Part shown: positions 21,606 through 33,148 of the stretch, piece after piece
Numbering within the stretch: position 1 is the first letter of the stretch
Layout of the letters: every line of letters begins with the position of its first letter
Assembly (NCBI GenBank): GCA_037953625.1
Contig: CM075655.1
Location: forward strand, 74,861,501 to 74,925,500
DNA: 64,000 bases
Source of the DNA: Crotalaria pallida
Lineage: Eukaryota > Streptophyta > Magnoliopsida > Fabales > Fabaceae
Reading direction: 5' to 3'
The notes under the pieces: model-generated
The model's database searches: none
Told to the model about the DNA's origin: nothing
What the model saw: the letters and a program-made list of their open reading frames with translations, nothing else
Translations under genes and position numbers: made by a program

Positions 21606-22211
21606 ACTCTCTCCTGTCTCGTTGGCATATCGGTGCTGCTGGTATTGCAACGGGCAGATGGAGCATCGCATTAAGATCACCACTTTAGATGAATTGGAGC
21701 TGGAGTCCAATGACAATGGGGAAGCAGCGACATGGATGGCATCATCTTCGGGAGTGAAGAAAGGGTGAAAGAAGGAAGGGAAACTTTATCCGGCCGTCTT
21801 CGACAGTAGTGCTATGCATTTAGGGGCTTCTTGTTAGTCTAAGTTTGGTGTTAGTAGTCAGAGTCAAGGATTACCTAAGTGATGAACTATTTATGTAATT
21901 CAGTTTAATTTAGATTATGCCCTATTTTTGAAGAAGTGTAAGAATGAAACCTTTCGAGAATCGTACAAGTCCTTCTGATGAAATACGAAGAACTATGTTG
22001 GGTTCGAAACTAAATCATTCTCCAGTGAAAAAAAGGTTTTTAGCGATTCAAGTAAGTAAGTACACGTTTTAGTAACAACTCGGTTTTCAGAAAAGAATGT
22101 TAAGTGCAACAACGACATCTCAATAATGTTTTAAAAAAAAAATTGGCCTCATTTTTGCGACTTAATGAATAAAAGTTGGATATTTGGTGTTACGAAAATC
22201 GGGCTGTTACA
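21606..22211 (+). repeat. Gypsy LTR 3' end (same family as 29516-34171)
   Basis: It ends CGGGCTGTTACA. Reverse-complement similarity to 29516-29870 is clear (GGATTACCTAAGT, TTCAGTT, the ATGCCC block, TGTAAGAA). The first ~170 bp could encode a short ASSSG-containing peptide, like the small minus-strand frame at 29888-30097. No primer site follows 22211, so it is probably a 3' or solo LTR fragment. Confidence 0.6.
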
Positions 22212-22787
22212 CAATACGCTGGTTGTCGATAGCTATGATGTTATCTGTAAAGTATGTTTTCACATACTTCTATTTAGATCGAAGGTTTTATTTGGTGACC
22301 TTAGATAAGCGGTCTAGACTGTTATTGGAAGTGTTTTACGTAGCCTAAGTGAAACCCTGATATTGTATTGCTTCCCTTTAGACGTGCTGCAACATTAAGT
22401 CCAAAGTATTGGTTTACTATGGTCACAAAGAATCTGTGACGAGGGAATCCTTAGGAGTTGCAGTTAAGTCAATGACTTTGGGGAGGAGTGTTTAACCTCA
22501 ATAGTGTAACGACTAACCCACTTCTCCGACTGGGTGCAACGCAATCATCTTCTTAATGTTCAATCTTGTTGAGTTTGTTAAACTTTAAAGCTATTCATTC
22601 TTTTGTTCTGATGGATAAATATAGCGATCAAAGTTGCTCGATATCTCACTTATTCTACCACCTAAAATAGGAACTCATACCAACCCTCTTGTAGTAGTTC
22701 TCAAGGTGTGTCCGAACTGTCCTATTAAGATATTAGAACTGGGTTTAAATCTGTTTTGGGCTCATTTTGCTCACTTCAGTTATTCTG
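22212..22787. other. Unassigned retroelement interior
   Basis: No reading frame or domain. Base composition and phrases such as TCAATGACTTTGGGGAGGAG suggest non-coding interior of a chromovirus-like element whose 3' LTR may be 26310-29515. Confidence 0.35.
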
Positions 22788-22837
22788 CTGCATAATCTAA
22801 CCGGTTAGCTGGTTTTGTAACCGGTTACATTATGCAG
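22788..22837. repeat. 20-bp inverted repeat around CCGGTTA motifs
   Basis: Arms 22788-22807 and 22818-22837 are inverted copies (CTGCATAAT plus TAACCGGTTA) with one mismatch and a 10-bp loop. Each arm itself holds the palindrome TAACCGGTTA, 20 bp apart. A diverged relative ending ATTATGCAG is at 24840-24911. Confidence 0.85.
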
Positions 22838-23078
22838 AAAGACTGCAGAAACAAAGCAGAATCAGTTTTGACTGATTTTAGCAACTGAAAACTATACCCT
22901 ATGCTTTGAAAATTATTGTTTGAGATTTTGAAAACGCAATGGGCATATCATATCACAAAATCATACCAAACCCTTAACCTATTGCACATTCTATAAACCA
23001 AATAAGCCAACTATAAAGACCAAGTGCAACTCTGAAATTTCAGAATATCAGTCATGCAAATTTTAGATAATGAATAGC

Positions 23079-23099
23079 TATATATATATATATATATAT
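23079..23099. repeat. (TA)n microsatellite
   Basis: An uninterrupted run of about ten TA units. Similar runs are common in AT-rich plant repeats. Confidence 0.9.
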
Positions 23100-23316
23100 C
23101 AAAGTAAAGGCTCATTTGATAGCAACACAAAAGGAATATTAGTACTAAGCATGAGCCATAAGTTGTAAGCACATAAAGGTTAACAAACTCAGCCAAAACA
23201 CATGAGAACCCCCAAGAACATGCTGAGATCGAAGTTACAAGACTAAAAGACTGAAATATAAACTACAACGATTACATAATTAAGATCCAAGACAGAAGAG
23301 TTAAAATCCTAAGCCA

Positions 23317-24577
23317 CTAATCTTCATGTGGAGGAGATGCAGGAGGTGGAGTAGGGGGACCCTGGAAACACCCAAATGTGCGCAAAAGAAAATGTATGTT
23401 CTCCATATTGGTGCCCAAAGAATCCAAGCGAATATTGAGATTCGCAAATTGTTCATCCACCCTATCAAGGCGCCCTTCAACCCTAGAAAAACCAGCATCT
23501 ATCCTAGCATTCAGCCTTTCTTCCATAGATGAATAAACATCAGACCCATCCGCATGACCGGAAGTTCCACCAACATCAAAGGTGGAATGAGGCGAAGTAG
23601 AATGCATCGGATTTTCACCACCACCCGAAGCTGGAACCCTATCCTCCATAGCCACATCCTCAGGCACAACCCCTGTACCTTCTTCTTCTTGCCTTTGCTG
23701 CTCTCTTTCAGCAGCTGTTGCAGCATCTAAAGCCTTAATGTCAACATTCCATTTCCAAACCATGTCTGTCTCATGTTGACGTATTCCCATAGAGTGAAGA
23801 ACCCTATCATTGATGCAAGTCAAACCCTCACTAGGTTCAAACTCTTCATCCTCCGGAATGGGAATTTCTTTGTGCTCGATGAGGCGACTGACAAAGAAAG
23901 GGTAAGGAAGACACCCACTTGTTGAGGCAGAGGCTTGTGACATGTAAGCACATATCACACGAACCCAATTCACTTGGATCCGGTTCTTGATAGCAAACAT
24001 ATACCTAAGATCAGTCGCCATGACTTGAGAATGGTTGGAAGTAGTTCTAGGAGTCAACAAATAGGTGAGGATATAGAGAACCATCCTATTCTCTACAGTC
24101 ATGTTCCCTACGGATTTACGTGGACTGGTTAAGTACAAACCAGGGCTTCTTAAACTAGTCCTATAAACATCCTCGATGTTGCATGTACTAAGCCTATTAT
24201 CCTCCGGATCATCGGGGTAGGTACCTCTGATTGAAGTCCACCAACAATCAGAAAATCAGCGGGGGTAATGTCAAATATCACCCCATTCACTTTGGACTGA
24301 TGGCATAAAATTCCCTAATCAGTCTTGGGAAAATTGAGCCTTTCAACTCCAGAAAAGATGTTAACCCCTGATACTCATAAAGCCGCTGAAATTGAAAGTT
24401 GTTGTTTGCACACCACCTGAAATTCATCCATCTCTTGAGTCCAAAGCCCCTGCCACTGAAACTCTCAAACCTTTCCTCACATTTTTCATCACTATAATAC
24501 TCAATCCTAGGTCTCCTAGGGGGTCTTGCAGCAGTGGTCTTAACCCTAGAGCGACAAGAGGGAGGATTGGAAGACAT
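23317..24577 (-). pseudogene. Plant transposon-associated protein (PF20167-like), broken
   Basis: It resembles the 'putative plant transposon protein' family that is abundant in legume and other plant genomes; its biochemical role is unknown. The minus-strand N-terminal part (24577-24287) begins MSSNPPSC, with basic R-rich then IEYYSDEKCEERFESF and LKRWMNFRWC. The frame breaks between 24287 and 24138. The second part (24138-23317) has the family-like NHSQVMATDLRYMFAIKN block, an acidic linker, and a C-terminal heptad-like segment (MEERLNARIDAGFSRVEGRLDRV), consistent with a short coiled coil. It ends PPPASPPHED. CCGGTTA-rich inverted sequences flank it at 22788 and about 24840-24911, so it may belong to a separate 2.1-kb mobile unit. 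The family call is from wording alone. Confidence 0.55.
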
Positions 24578-24911
24578 GCTCTGTTTGTTTTAGGGTTTTG
24601 AGAGAAATGGGGAAGGTGAAACAGAGAGATGAACACCAAATAATGATAGGAATGGGTGAGAAGATGATGAGAACCGATATTGAGATGATTAGTTGAGGAG
24701 GAATTGATGAGATCTAAGGCTTTGTGGGTTAGGGTCTTGGAGAGGAGAAAAGCAAGAAGTGAAAATCGTGTTTTAGGAGGGAGAGGAATACTAAAAGTCG
24801 TGTTTTCAAAACTGCTGCAACTGGTCTGATACAGTGTTCTAACCGAATAGATTTTCAGAGTAACCGGTTACGTACTGTAACTTGAACCAGTTAAGACTGA
24901 AAATTATGCAG

Positions 24912-26309
24912 ATTTTAGAAAATCCATGTCAAAAATAATACTTTTTAATTGTATTAAACATGATGAAATGTTGGAAAACCTTTTCACATTATATCTAATC
25001 GAAACACTCTGAATTTCCTATCCCATCAAACACAATTTTCTTAAGATATGCAAGGCAAATTTGCAAAACTTATAATAAACATAATTTTTCTCTTATATAC
25101 CATACCCATTTTAACATCATCAAATACCACATGCAATTATATATTTGAATACCATCACACATTTTCAGAAAAATGGAGCAAGTGCACAAATAGTTAAAGT
25201 GAAGAATTCATCATATTTAAGATTTATGAGAACTCGATCCGAGAATGAAGAAAAGTAATGAGGGAATATCAACCGCCGATATAGAAAAGTTGAGAAAGCC
25301 TAGAATAAAGGGAAATGGTTAAAAAGGGAATAAGGAAGGAATTGTTTGTTCACCCCAATGTGGAAAGAACGAAGCGTATCGCTTGGTGTAAATTTTGAGG
25401 GATGTAAAGGCATAATCGGGTTCGATCACCAGATAATTATGCATCGGATTGTCTTGAAGGTAAATATAAGAAAAGAATAGACAACAAGCGAATCAAGCAT
25501 GGGAAGCGCTTATCTGGTGAGAAGTGAGTTGAGTATAATTTTGATGTAAATCACCCGAGTGATCTATTCCTTCGATCTGAGTTAACGTAGTCAAATGTTT
25601 TCAATTACGTTAATCCAATTGTTTGAGAACATGAATATTCTGTGGAAAGCTCAACTCCAATTTTTTTCTGTGATCAAAACCTTCATCACAGTTGGATGTG
25701 ATAAATATATGTGGATACTACAGAAATAGAAAGATCAATTAAGGCTAGAGAGATTAACAACCACCGGGCTAGGACAAATCTTTGTCTCCCCAACGGAAAT
25801 GTCTCTAGAACTTGATTATCTAACTAAGTCTGATAGTGATAACTACCCTATCTTTAAGTTCATTTAACTTAAAGACATGTCGTATGGTCTTTCTTGCGAA
25901 AGATTATATCTGAAAGGGATGATTTTGTTATTAATGGTTTGAATCTTAGGACTGATCACCCTAATGTCTCAAGCTATTAAGGAACAAAGTCATACAAATG
26001 TTTCTTCATTTGTGCTCGAGTGATCCGAGTACACAGCACAGAAAGTTCTACTCGAAAGTTAATCGAAAAATGTTTTATTTGAAGAATGTTATGTGAAGCG
26101 TATTATTCAAAAAGGTATTTCTTTGAAAGAATTCTTTTCATCAAGGATTTTGTTCGAAGAATCCTTATTGTTTAGTTTGGAAATAGTTCAAATCACAAGT
26201 ATTATATTGCAACTATTTTAAGTGGGGGAGAACCCTAAAAGACATTTTTTTAAAAGAAGCCAAATAAGATGAATTTCGGGGACGAAATTCCTTTTAAGTG
26301 GGGGAGTAG
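24912..26309 (+). other. Non-coding 3' interior of a chromovirus-like element
   Basis: No reading frame. The last ~50 bp have the chromovirus 3' signature: TTTCGGGGACGAAATTC, then the polypurine tract AAGTGGGGGAG (26296-26306) just before the LTR at 26310. The rest resembles, in style but not closely in sequence, the long non-coding interiors at 40468-42207 and 57735-59474. This may be another element without pol. Confidence 0.5.
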
Positions 26310-26582
26310 TGTAACACCCCTAATTTTCGTATCTCAAATAACAAAGGAAATAAATTATAACAATGATTTTATAATTGTTTTTCTATTAGTTATAAAAGTT
26401 TAAGTTTCTATACATTAGGTGTTTTGAAATATAAAAGTATAAGATATATTTTTATAAAGGGTATTTTGTACAAAGATGTGAATATTGTAATTTCGTCCTT
26501 GGGTTGGGACTTAATTGCAATATTAAAAAGGTTTTGGAAAAAAAAGTTATTAAATTATTAATTTTGAAATGTTATCAGTATG

Positions 26583-26613
26583 TAACCGGTTAGAAAGGCT
26601 TTGTAACCGGTTA
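26583..26613. promoter_or_regulatory. Paired CG palindromes TAACCGGTTA
   Basis: Two perfect copies 21 bp apart (26583-26592, 26604-26613), ending 131 bp before the TATA box. Further pairs downstream in the same LTR are spaced 20 bp. Confidence 0.75.
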
Positions 26614-26743
26614 CACGATGAACTCAGAACCTGGATTAGTGGATTTTGATGAGTAATCACTTGATTAAATCAAGTTTTACCATGAAAACAATTCGATTTG
26701 TAGTGAGGAGTACGTGTCGCCTTGCATGATCATCAAGTTTCCC

Positions 26744-26750
26744 TATAAAT
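26744..26750 (+). promoter_or_regulatory. TATA box of gypsy LTR
   Basis: TATAAAT in the context CCCTATAAATACACA, within the first 450 bp of the LTR. Confidence 0.6.
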
Positions 26751-28376
26751 ACACAATTTGAGGATCAAATTGAGGGTTTCTAAGTTGAGTGTTGATGTTG
26801 TGTCCTGATTAGGGTTCCTTCTTTGTTCTATTCAATTCTCTTTAATCTTTGAGAATTAGATCAAGTGTGATACACCATTACAAAGCTTGATCTTCAAGCT
26901 TTGTATTGATACATAGAACGTGAGTTGAGAATGAGTATAGAAGAAGTTATGAGCTTTGGAAGTGTGAGGATCAAGTCTGTCCAGAACCAGAACTGAATTC
27001 GTGGGACTCTCTTTAGGGTTTGATTTTGGTAAGTACATGCACTCTCTGAGTCCCAAATCTGTTTCTTAAGCTTGTGCATGTTGCATAGGATAAAGTCTAA
27101 CCATTTTCCCCAATTTGCTTGTCCATTTCATATGTCAAAAACTCTGATTTATGAACCCTGTTGAAACTGTCATGCATGAGGGCAGAGCTTAAGGAATTCA
27201 TGTTCTTCCTTAAGGAACCAGTGTTGATACTCAACAAGCACAACTTAGAGGTAAGGGAGAAGCTATCATTTGCTAGAATGAGATTGGATTATGTGAAACC
27301 ATAGGTTGAGTCACCATGAGACTCATAAAGGGCATAGGCTATAGAGAACAAAGTCTTGGAGGCCAATTTAACTTGTTCCAAGACTTAGAGCAAGTTTTAA
27401 TTGATGAATTAAAGCTAAATATATGATAGATTGATGTTAAATTCTAGTATATGTGAATTTGGTATGTTACGTTGCCATTTATGCATTCTTCATGCAATTT
27501 GAGGTGTGTATTTGAAATGCATGTGTGTTGGATGTAATCAAGTGTTAGAACATGATTATTTCATGGAATTGAAGCTCTATATATGGCTGAGCTTGATTGG
27601 AAATGAGTGGTATAGAAAATGGTATGCAAAACCTTAAATCAGTGTATTGATCTGCAGTTTCTAACCGGTTAGACTGCTTAGTAACCGGTTAGGATCTGTC
27701 AGGCTTGAAAAATGAAGCTCAGAAATTTAATCCATGGTTTTACAACATTTTCAATACACTCTTTCAATCAAACTTAACTGTAATTTATCTATTATGAAAT
27801 GAGAATGTTCATGGACTTAAGATTTTAAATTAAGTTCCATATCATAATAAAAGGGATGTTGTGGAATTGGTTTTGGAAGAATACGTCAATTGGAATTGAT
27901 TCTATGAGGCTCTCAATATAATATCAATATAAAGTTGTTGTATTTGAAGTATCCCTAATATGTCTGGAGTGTTGGATTGGATTGGGAATTAAAATGGTAT
28001 TAAACCTTAAAGAAATTCTGGTCTGACGGCAGGTTCTAACCGGTTAGAATCTGTTGTAACCGGTTAGGGATTTACAGTAGTGAAAAATCAATTGAATTAT
28101 AACTTAATCTTTCTCGTGCCATTTTAATTAACCTTCTCCAATCTAATACTAAAATTAATTACCTTAAATACTAAAGTGTGACTTTATGGGATAATTCATA
28201 GAACCTCGAATTAAGCTATCTTACTAAGAAAGTATGGGATTATTAGTAATGTTATAGGCTTTACGTGTTAAGAATGGAAATTGAGACATTAATTAATGGC
28301 CAACCAAATTGAGAAAATAATGTATGCATTCATGCAGGGTGAAAGGTGATGAAATAGGTTGGCGAGAATCGTTTGT

Positions 28377-28585
28377 CATGTTCTGGGAACATGAGGAGGG
28401 TACTCTGGGAGTACCAATTTGATGCAACCTACTTGATGACACATTCTGGGAATGTGGCCAGTGTCTGGGACATGGTTTTTATGCGTTCTGGGAACGTAAT
28501 GCACACTCTGGGAGTGGTGCTTGTTTATTTTCCAAGTATGGTTTGCCATACGTTTTGGGAACGTATGTTAGTGTTTTGGGAACAC
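28377..28585. repeat. Array of eight covarying TGG-core inverted repeats
   Basis: Eight short inverted repeats share the core (T)C-TGG-GA, or TT-TTGGG-AA in the last two, but have different, still complementary arms. Examples are CATGTTC/GAACATG (28377-28393), GGTACTC/GAGTACC (28399-28415), CACATTC/GAATGTG (28440-28456), CATACGTT/AACGTATG (28547-28567) and GTGTT/AACAC (28571-28585). Centres are 19-23 bp apart or about double that. The compensated differences suggest that the paired structure, or the dyad symmetry, is what is maintained. Confidence 0.85.
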
Positions 28586-30750
28586 ATTGGTGTATTGGAT
28601 GGACGTCAGAGATTGATTAGTATTGGAGGCCTCAGGATTGTGAGATAGAAGGATGCATCATGCCACTAATACGAATGGATAATAGCTTGATAAACTTGGT
28701 GTTCCCATATGTACTTGCATTCTTGTTTGATAATTGAGTACTTGTGATTGTTAAACCTTCTTTATATCTGTCTCATTTTACTATGCGAATGTGTATGCTT
28801 ACTCCCGTTCCCTTATTAGGTTGTGATCAAACATTCCGATAGCTCAAAAAGATTATTGAGGGTAGGAGACCCTTAAGTGTACACAGATAATAGAAAAGGG
28901 TGAACTGTCATTCTGGTGTGCAACTATCGAGGACCTGTCGGAATGGACGATTGGACAAAGGACAGTGACCAACTCTGAATCGTCTCTATGTTAATAATAC
29001 TTATTTTATACGTATTTTGAAAGATGTGTTAGAAAATGGATTTTAAGTTCCATTATATTAGTACTCATTTGACCTTTATTGATTCATTTTACTTAACTCT
29101 TTCAGATATAAATGGTATTAAGCTATTATATTTCTGCTAACTATGATTTTAACATTTTGAGTTCGGTATCACTCAAACTTTGGTAAATATAACCTCTCAA
29201 GATAATTCTATTTTCTTAATAAGTTACCAAGTATTTTCATGATTTGGAAATTCTTACTTCCTATCATAGTCATTTTGAAGATTTTCCAATTACTTATCAC
29301 ACTCAATTCTACAAGTATGAGATTAAATTCGAATATTTCGGGTAAGTTTCAATAAAGAAAGTTTTTACACCACGTTTTTTTTTCACACAGACAAGTCATT
29401 TATTTTGTATTAAAACAAGTATACAATGAGCGCTGCAGAGTGCATATACACTAGGGATTTGTGGGGCTAACATGCTTATTATAGTCAATATTTTTTTAAC
29501 ACTTTCATGGTTAATTGTAACAGCCCGTTTTTCGAAAACCGGAAATAACCGACTTTTATTTATTAATGCTGTAAAAATGAGGCCAATTTTTTTTTATTTG
29601 AAAACATCGTTGTAACATTCTGTTGAAGGGTTTGAAAAGTTTCTTGAAAAGTTATTAATCTCCTTCAACCTTCTCTTTCGAAAACCGAGTTGTTACTTAG
29701 ATTCCAAAACTCTTTCACTTTGTTTTCCGAAAACGTTTTATGAGGAAAACACTTTAATTTCTACTTAAACGATTTCATAAAAGAGGGTTCTTACATTTCT
29801 TAAAAGTCGGGCATGCCTCAAAATAACTGAAGTATAGTAATAGCTCATGACTTAGGTAATCCGGGATTCAAAATACAAACAATCAGCTTATTCTAATTCT
29901 ATCACTGGCTCTTTTCTCCTATCAAAGACGACCAGACTCAGCATTTTCTTCTTCTTTGCAGGGGTCTTTGTACCGGAAGATGAGGCGACTACATCCTTTG
30001 GTTCTCCTTCAGGACTTGGTTTAAGCTTTACTCCGAATAGCTTCACTGGATTCTCTTTCCCTTGACTTCGAGGCGATGGTTGTGGATTATATTCCACTTA
30101 GGACATACCTCCCAGGCACGGGCTCGCCGCAGTTCCGCTCAACTCCTGCTCCGGGTCTTCAATTGCTAATTGAGTACGTCCCATCCAAATCCATCCACGA
30201 CGTGTAGCTTTCCATCCTTGTCCCTCATGAAACCAGACACTGACATCCAAACGACGATCCATCTGCCCGTTGGAATACCAGCGACCCCGATGCGCCAACG
30301 AACAGGAGAGAGTAAGCGATCCGGACGCGTAGCGTCGACGGTGTGGAATTACGGTAGGCAAAATAATAGGACACACACACATAACACACAACATACACAC
30401 ATAAAGACAAGCAAACATACTATCCTCATTATTCACGATCCATATTTATTTCATCTTATCATCATTTCCTTCATATTTCTCTTCTCTTGTTCCTCGTCCC
30501 TTTCACAAATCTCAATATCTTTTCCACATCGTCCATTCTCAATCTCTTATTCATTCTTTGCACTTATTGAACTCTTACTTCTCATAAATATAATTAGTGT
30601 CTTATCGAGTTATAACCATCGATGATCGGGGGAGTTAAAGGATCATCGAGGTACGCGTTTCTTTCGTAGTTAGCACTCACATCACAAGTCTACATCTCCT
30701 CGGCCAACCATCCACCTAGTCGGAAGCAAACAGGAGTACAGGACCTTTAC

Positions 30751-31026
30751 CGTGCGGGCACGACAGCTGTCTCAACACATAAATGGTCCCAGACCAGGAG
30801 GCTCAGCCTCAAATCAATTCATATATATACACAGGCACACTGTCTCACAGTGGCAAACAAGATGCCCCACTCCAGTCCCTCTCACTGTTCTCGATTTGCA
30901 ATCTAGGGGGCGACAGTATTGTTGTAGTGCGCACGCAGAACTTACCACGGTATTAGACCCAGTCCCCACCACGTTAGTGCACCACTTATGGAGTTCGTTC
31001 TGCCTACAACAATACTCTAGACTTCT
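30751..31026. repeat. Palindrome cluster and long bulged hairpin
   Basis: Short dyads: CGTGC/GCACG (30751-30762), GACAGCTGTC (30762-30771), TGGTC/GACCA (30784-30796), GAGGC/GCCTC (30798-30810) and CACTGT/ACAGTG (30838-30852). They are followed by a long inverted repeat: AGTATTGTTGTAG (30915-30927) plus GCAGAAC pairs with GTTCTGC-containing sequence plus CTACAACAATACT (31014-31026), with a 7-base bulge. Confidence 0.75.
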
Positions 31027-31489
31027 TGATGTTTCACCGTCATCGTCCTCCCCTAATGCAATCTCGTCCTAAGTATCCGCAGATACTTATCGTTCCTTCC
31101 TCTCCACTACTTCGGGTTAACTCTCATATCTCACCACGTTTGTTGTTAATGTCTTTTAAAGTCTTTTATCTTTTTAATTAACCTATTGGTCGGCTCACCC
31201 TTCGTACATCCCTTCAGTGAGTCCCGACCGCTAACTTTGCACAATCTTTCTCTTTCTCAAAACTCACATAGCACAGAGCTGGGATCACATCAACAGATTC
31301 ACATTTCACTCTTCAATCTTTCTTTTTACCACCCTTCTCAAAAATCCTTGAGTTCTCAACTTTCCAAAAACTTTCTTTCTCGACCTTCAACAACTCTATT
31401 CCCAAAACTTTCACAAAATTTTATTTTCACCAACATTCACCAAAATTATCATTTCCACAGACTTTTCCTCAAAGATGTCATTTCGTAAA

Positions 31490-31730
31490 ACTTTCTCAAA
31501 AACATTGTTCTGAAACATCCTTTCATAAAACTTCTTTCAAAAGATCTTTTCATAAAAACTCCTTTGAAAAATCCTGTTTCACAAGCTTCTTCAAAATTCC
31601 ATTTCAAAAACCTTTCCCAAAATTTCGTTTCATAAAACCTTTTTCAGAAATATTTCTTTTCACAATTCCTTTCGTAGATTTCCTTTTTCAAAAACTCTTT
31701 TTCAAAGACACATTTTTGCTGGGCACTAAT
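31490..31730 (+). repeat. Degenerate ~20-bp repeat, TTTCAWAAAACYTT type
   Basis: Words such as TTTCATAAAAC, TTTCAAAA and CTTTTTCA recur every ~18-22 bp. Low complexity; no coding value. Confidence 0.55.
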
Positions 31731-32113
31731 GGAGGAGCAAGCTCAACTCAACACGAGTACCCAGACTAAAACCAAAACCCAAGGAGCCCAGCTCCACTTA
31801 CTTCATATCTCATTCCAACAATTAACATCACTCTCCCCATCTCTGGCTCGTTCTCATTCTTACTTTCAATTTCCTTTCCAGACAACTCTTATCTCTCTCT
31901 TTCTCACTCAATCTCTTATCCTTACTCATTAATCTTTTCTTATTGTTCCAGCACTTCCAATTTCATTTTCATTTTCTTATTGAGGACATAGCCAAGTCCA
32001 ACAACCATTCACTCATCATAAAAATAAGCATCATTACCCATAAATAAATAAATGACAAAGCATACTATCAACACACAACGTCACACAATAGCATTGTGGT
32101 CTTTATCACCTTC

Positions 32114-32153
32114 GTATAAGTGGCCACACAAAGCAAACAATTGCCACTTATAC
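32114..32153. repeat. Perfect 11-bp inverted repeat
   Basis: GTATAAGTGGC (32114-32124) and GCCACTTATAC (32143-32153), with an 18-base loop. Confidence 0.85.
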
Positions 32154-33126
32154 TACTGACTCCGACCACTTCGTTCCGATCTTTGAGATGATGCGAAACG
32201 TCCTACTAAATCACCTAGCTACCACGATGTCTTAGGGAAGCTTCTCTCTCACCTGAGGTCCAGCTATTGAATGTGTGCTCTCCTCGAATCCTTGTGTTGC
32301 CATCTGCCCCAATCTCCCTTCTATGTCATTCCTCATATTAAATAAAACGTTTTACGTTATTAACTTATTTGAGAAATCTTTGGTTTAATACTTGTCCTTT
32401 CATTGTTGGAAAAATTTTGAAAATATAACCAAAATCAACTATCACTTAAAAACTCGATTTTTGATCTTATGGAAATATTTTTAAACATAAAAAGCACGTC
32501 CAAATAATTCTGGACAGCAAAATGGTTTTACAAAGTTGTTTTAATAAAACTCTGAAAATGTTATAAAAACACTTTTCAGCTTAAAAATCAACACTTTAAA
32601 AATTCATGTTTTCATCATGAAACAATTTTGGTCACCCATGAACATAGCATGACATTCAAACAAATCATACCACACACGACCACGAACAATACTTAGGCAT
32701 GCAAGCACACATAAACCAACCGAAATCAAATCTCAAATCAACACATCAATATTTATTTTCATGCACCTTTTATTTAAGTAATTAGACTCCCTAAACCTAC
32801 TTAGACTATATGGCCGAATAAAAGCAAAGAAATAAATCAAACATCACAACTTGAATCACGTGAATCAATTTATTTCATTTTAGGCATTTAAATGCCATTT
32901 TCTTTAATCTCAACCGAATACACCACACATATAAACACATATATTCATTCCAACATAACACTCTTCTAGGATTAATTCAATTTAATTATTCCCTTTATTT
33001 CTACACAAAGAACCGATTAGAAAGCGATGTTCACAACATAAATTCAAGCAATTTATCTTAACACAATTCTTAAAATATACTCATTCCTTTTAAGTCATTT
33101 TATTGAGAAAGATCCTAGGCTAGCTA

Positions 33127-33148
33127 ATATATATATATATATATATAT
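33127..33148. repeat. (TA)n microsatellite
   Basis: About eleven uninterrupted TA units inside the minus-strand gypsy LTR. Confidence 0.9.

Larger units (their letters stand above)
26310..29515 (+). repeat. Long gypsy (chromovirus-like) LTR
   Basis: It begins TGTAACACCCC right after a polypurine tract, so it is a plus-strand 3' LTR. In order it has a CCGGTTA pair (26583/26604), a TATA box (26744-26750), a leader, candidate donors (GT at 27029 and 27253), two more CCGGTTA pairs (27662/27682 and 28037/28057), a hairpin array (28377-28585) and a candidate acceptor (AG at 28818-28819). The 3' end is not seen; the stretch after ~29380 may be foreign. 29516 starts another LTR. Confidence 0.6.

Noticed and set aside
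28373..28648. 91-codon frame over the TGG inverted-repeat array
   Set aside because: Its repetitive peptide (SGN/WE repeats) is the translation of the array; inverted-repeat pairing explains the sequence better than coding.
29888..30097. Possible host gene C-terminus (ends VVFDRRKEPVIELE)
   Set aside because: A related ASSSG-containing stretch exists in the inverted LTR copy at about 21650-21770, so it travels with the LTR; no domain recognised and too short to call a gene.
30170..30625. 151-codon frame with CA-rich centre
   Set aside because: Low-complexity translation across a CA repeat and AT-rich LTR sequence; no homologous motif seen.
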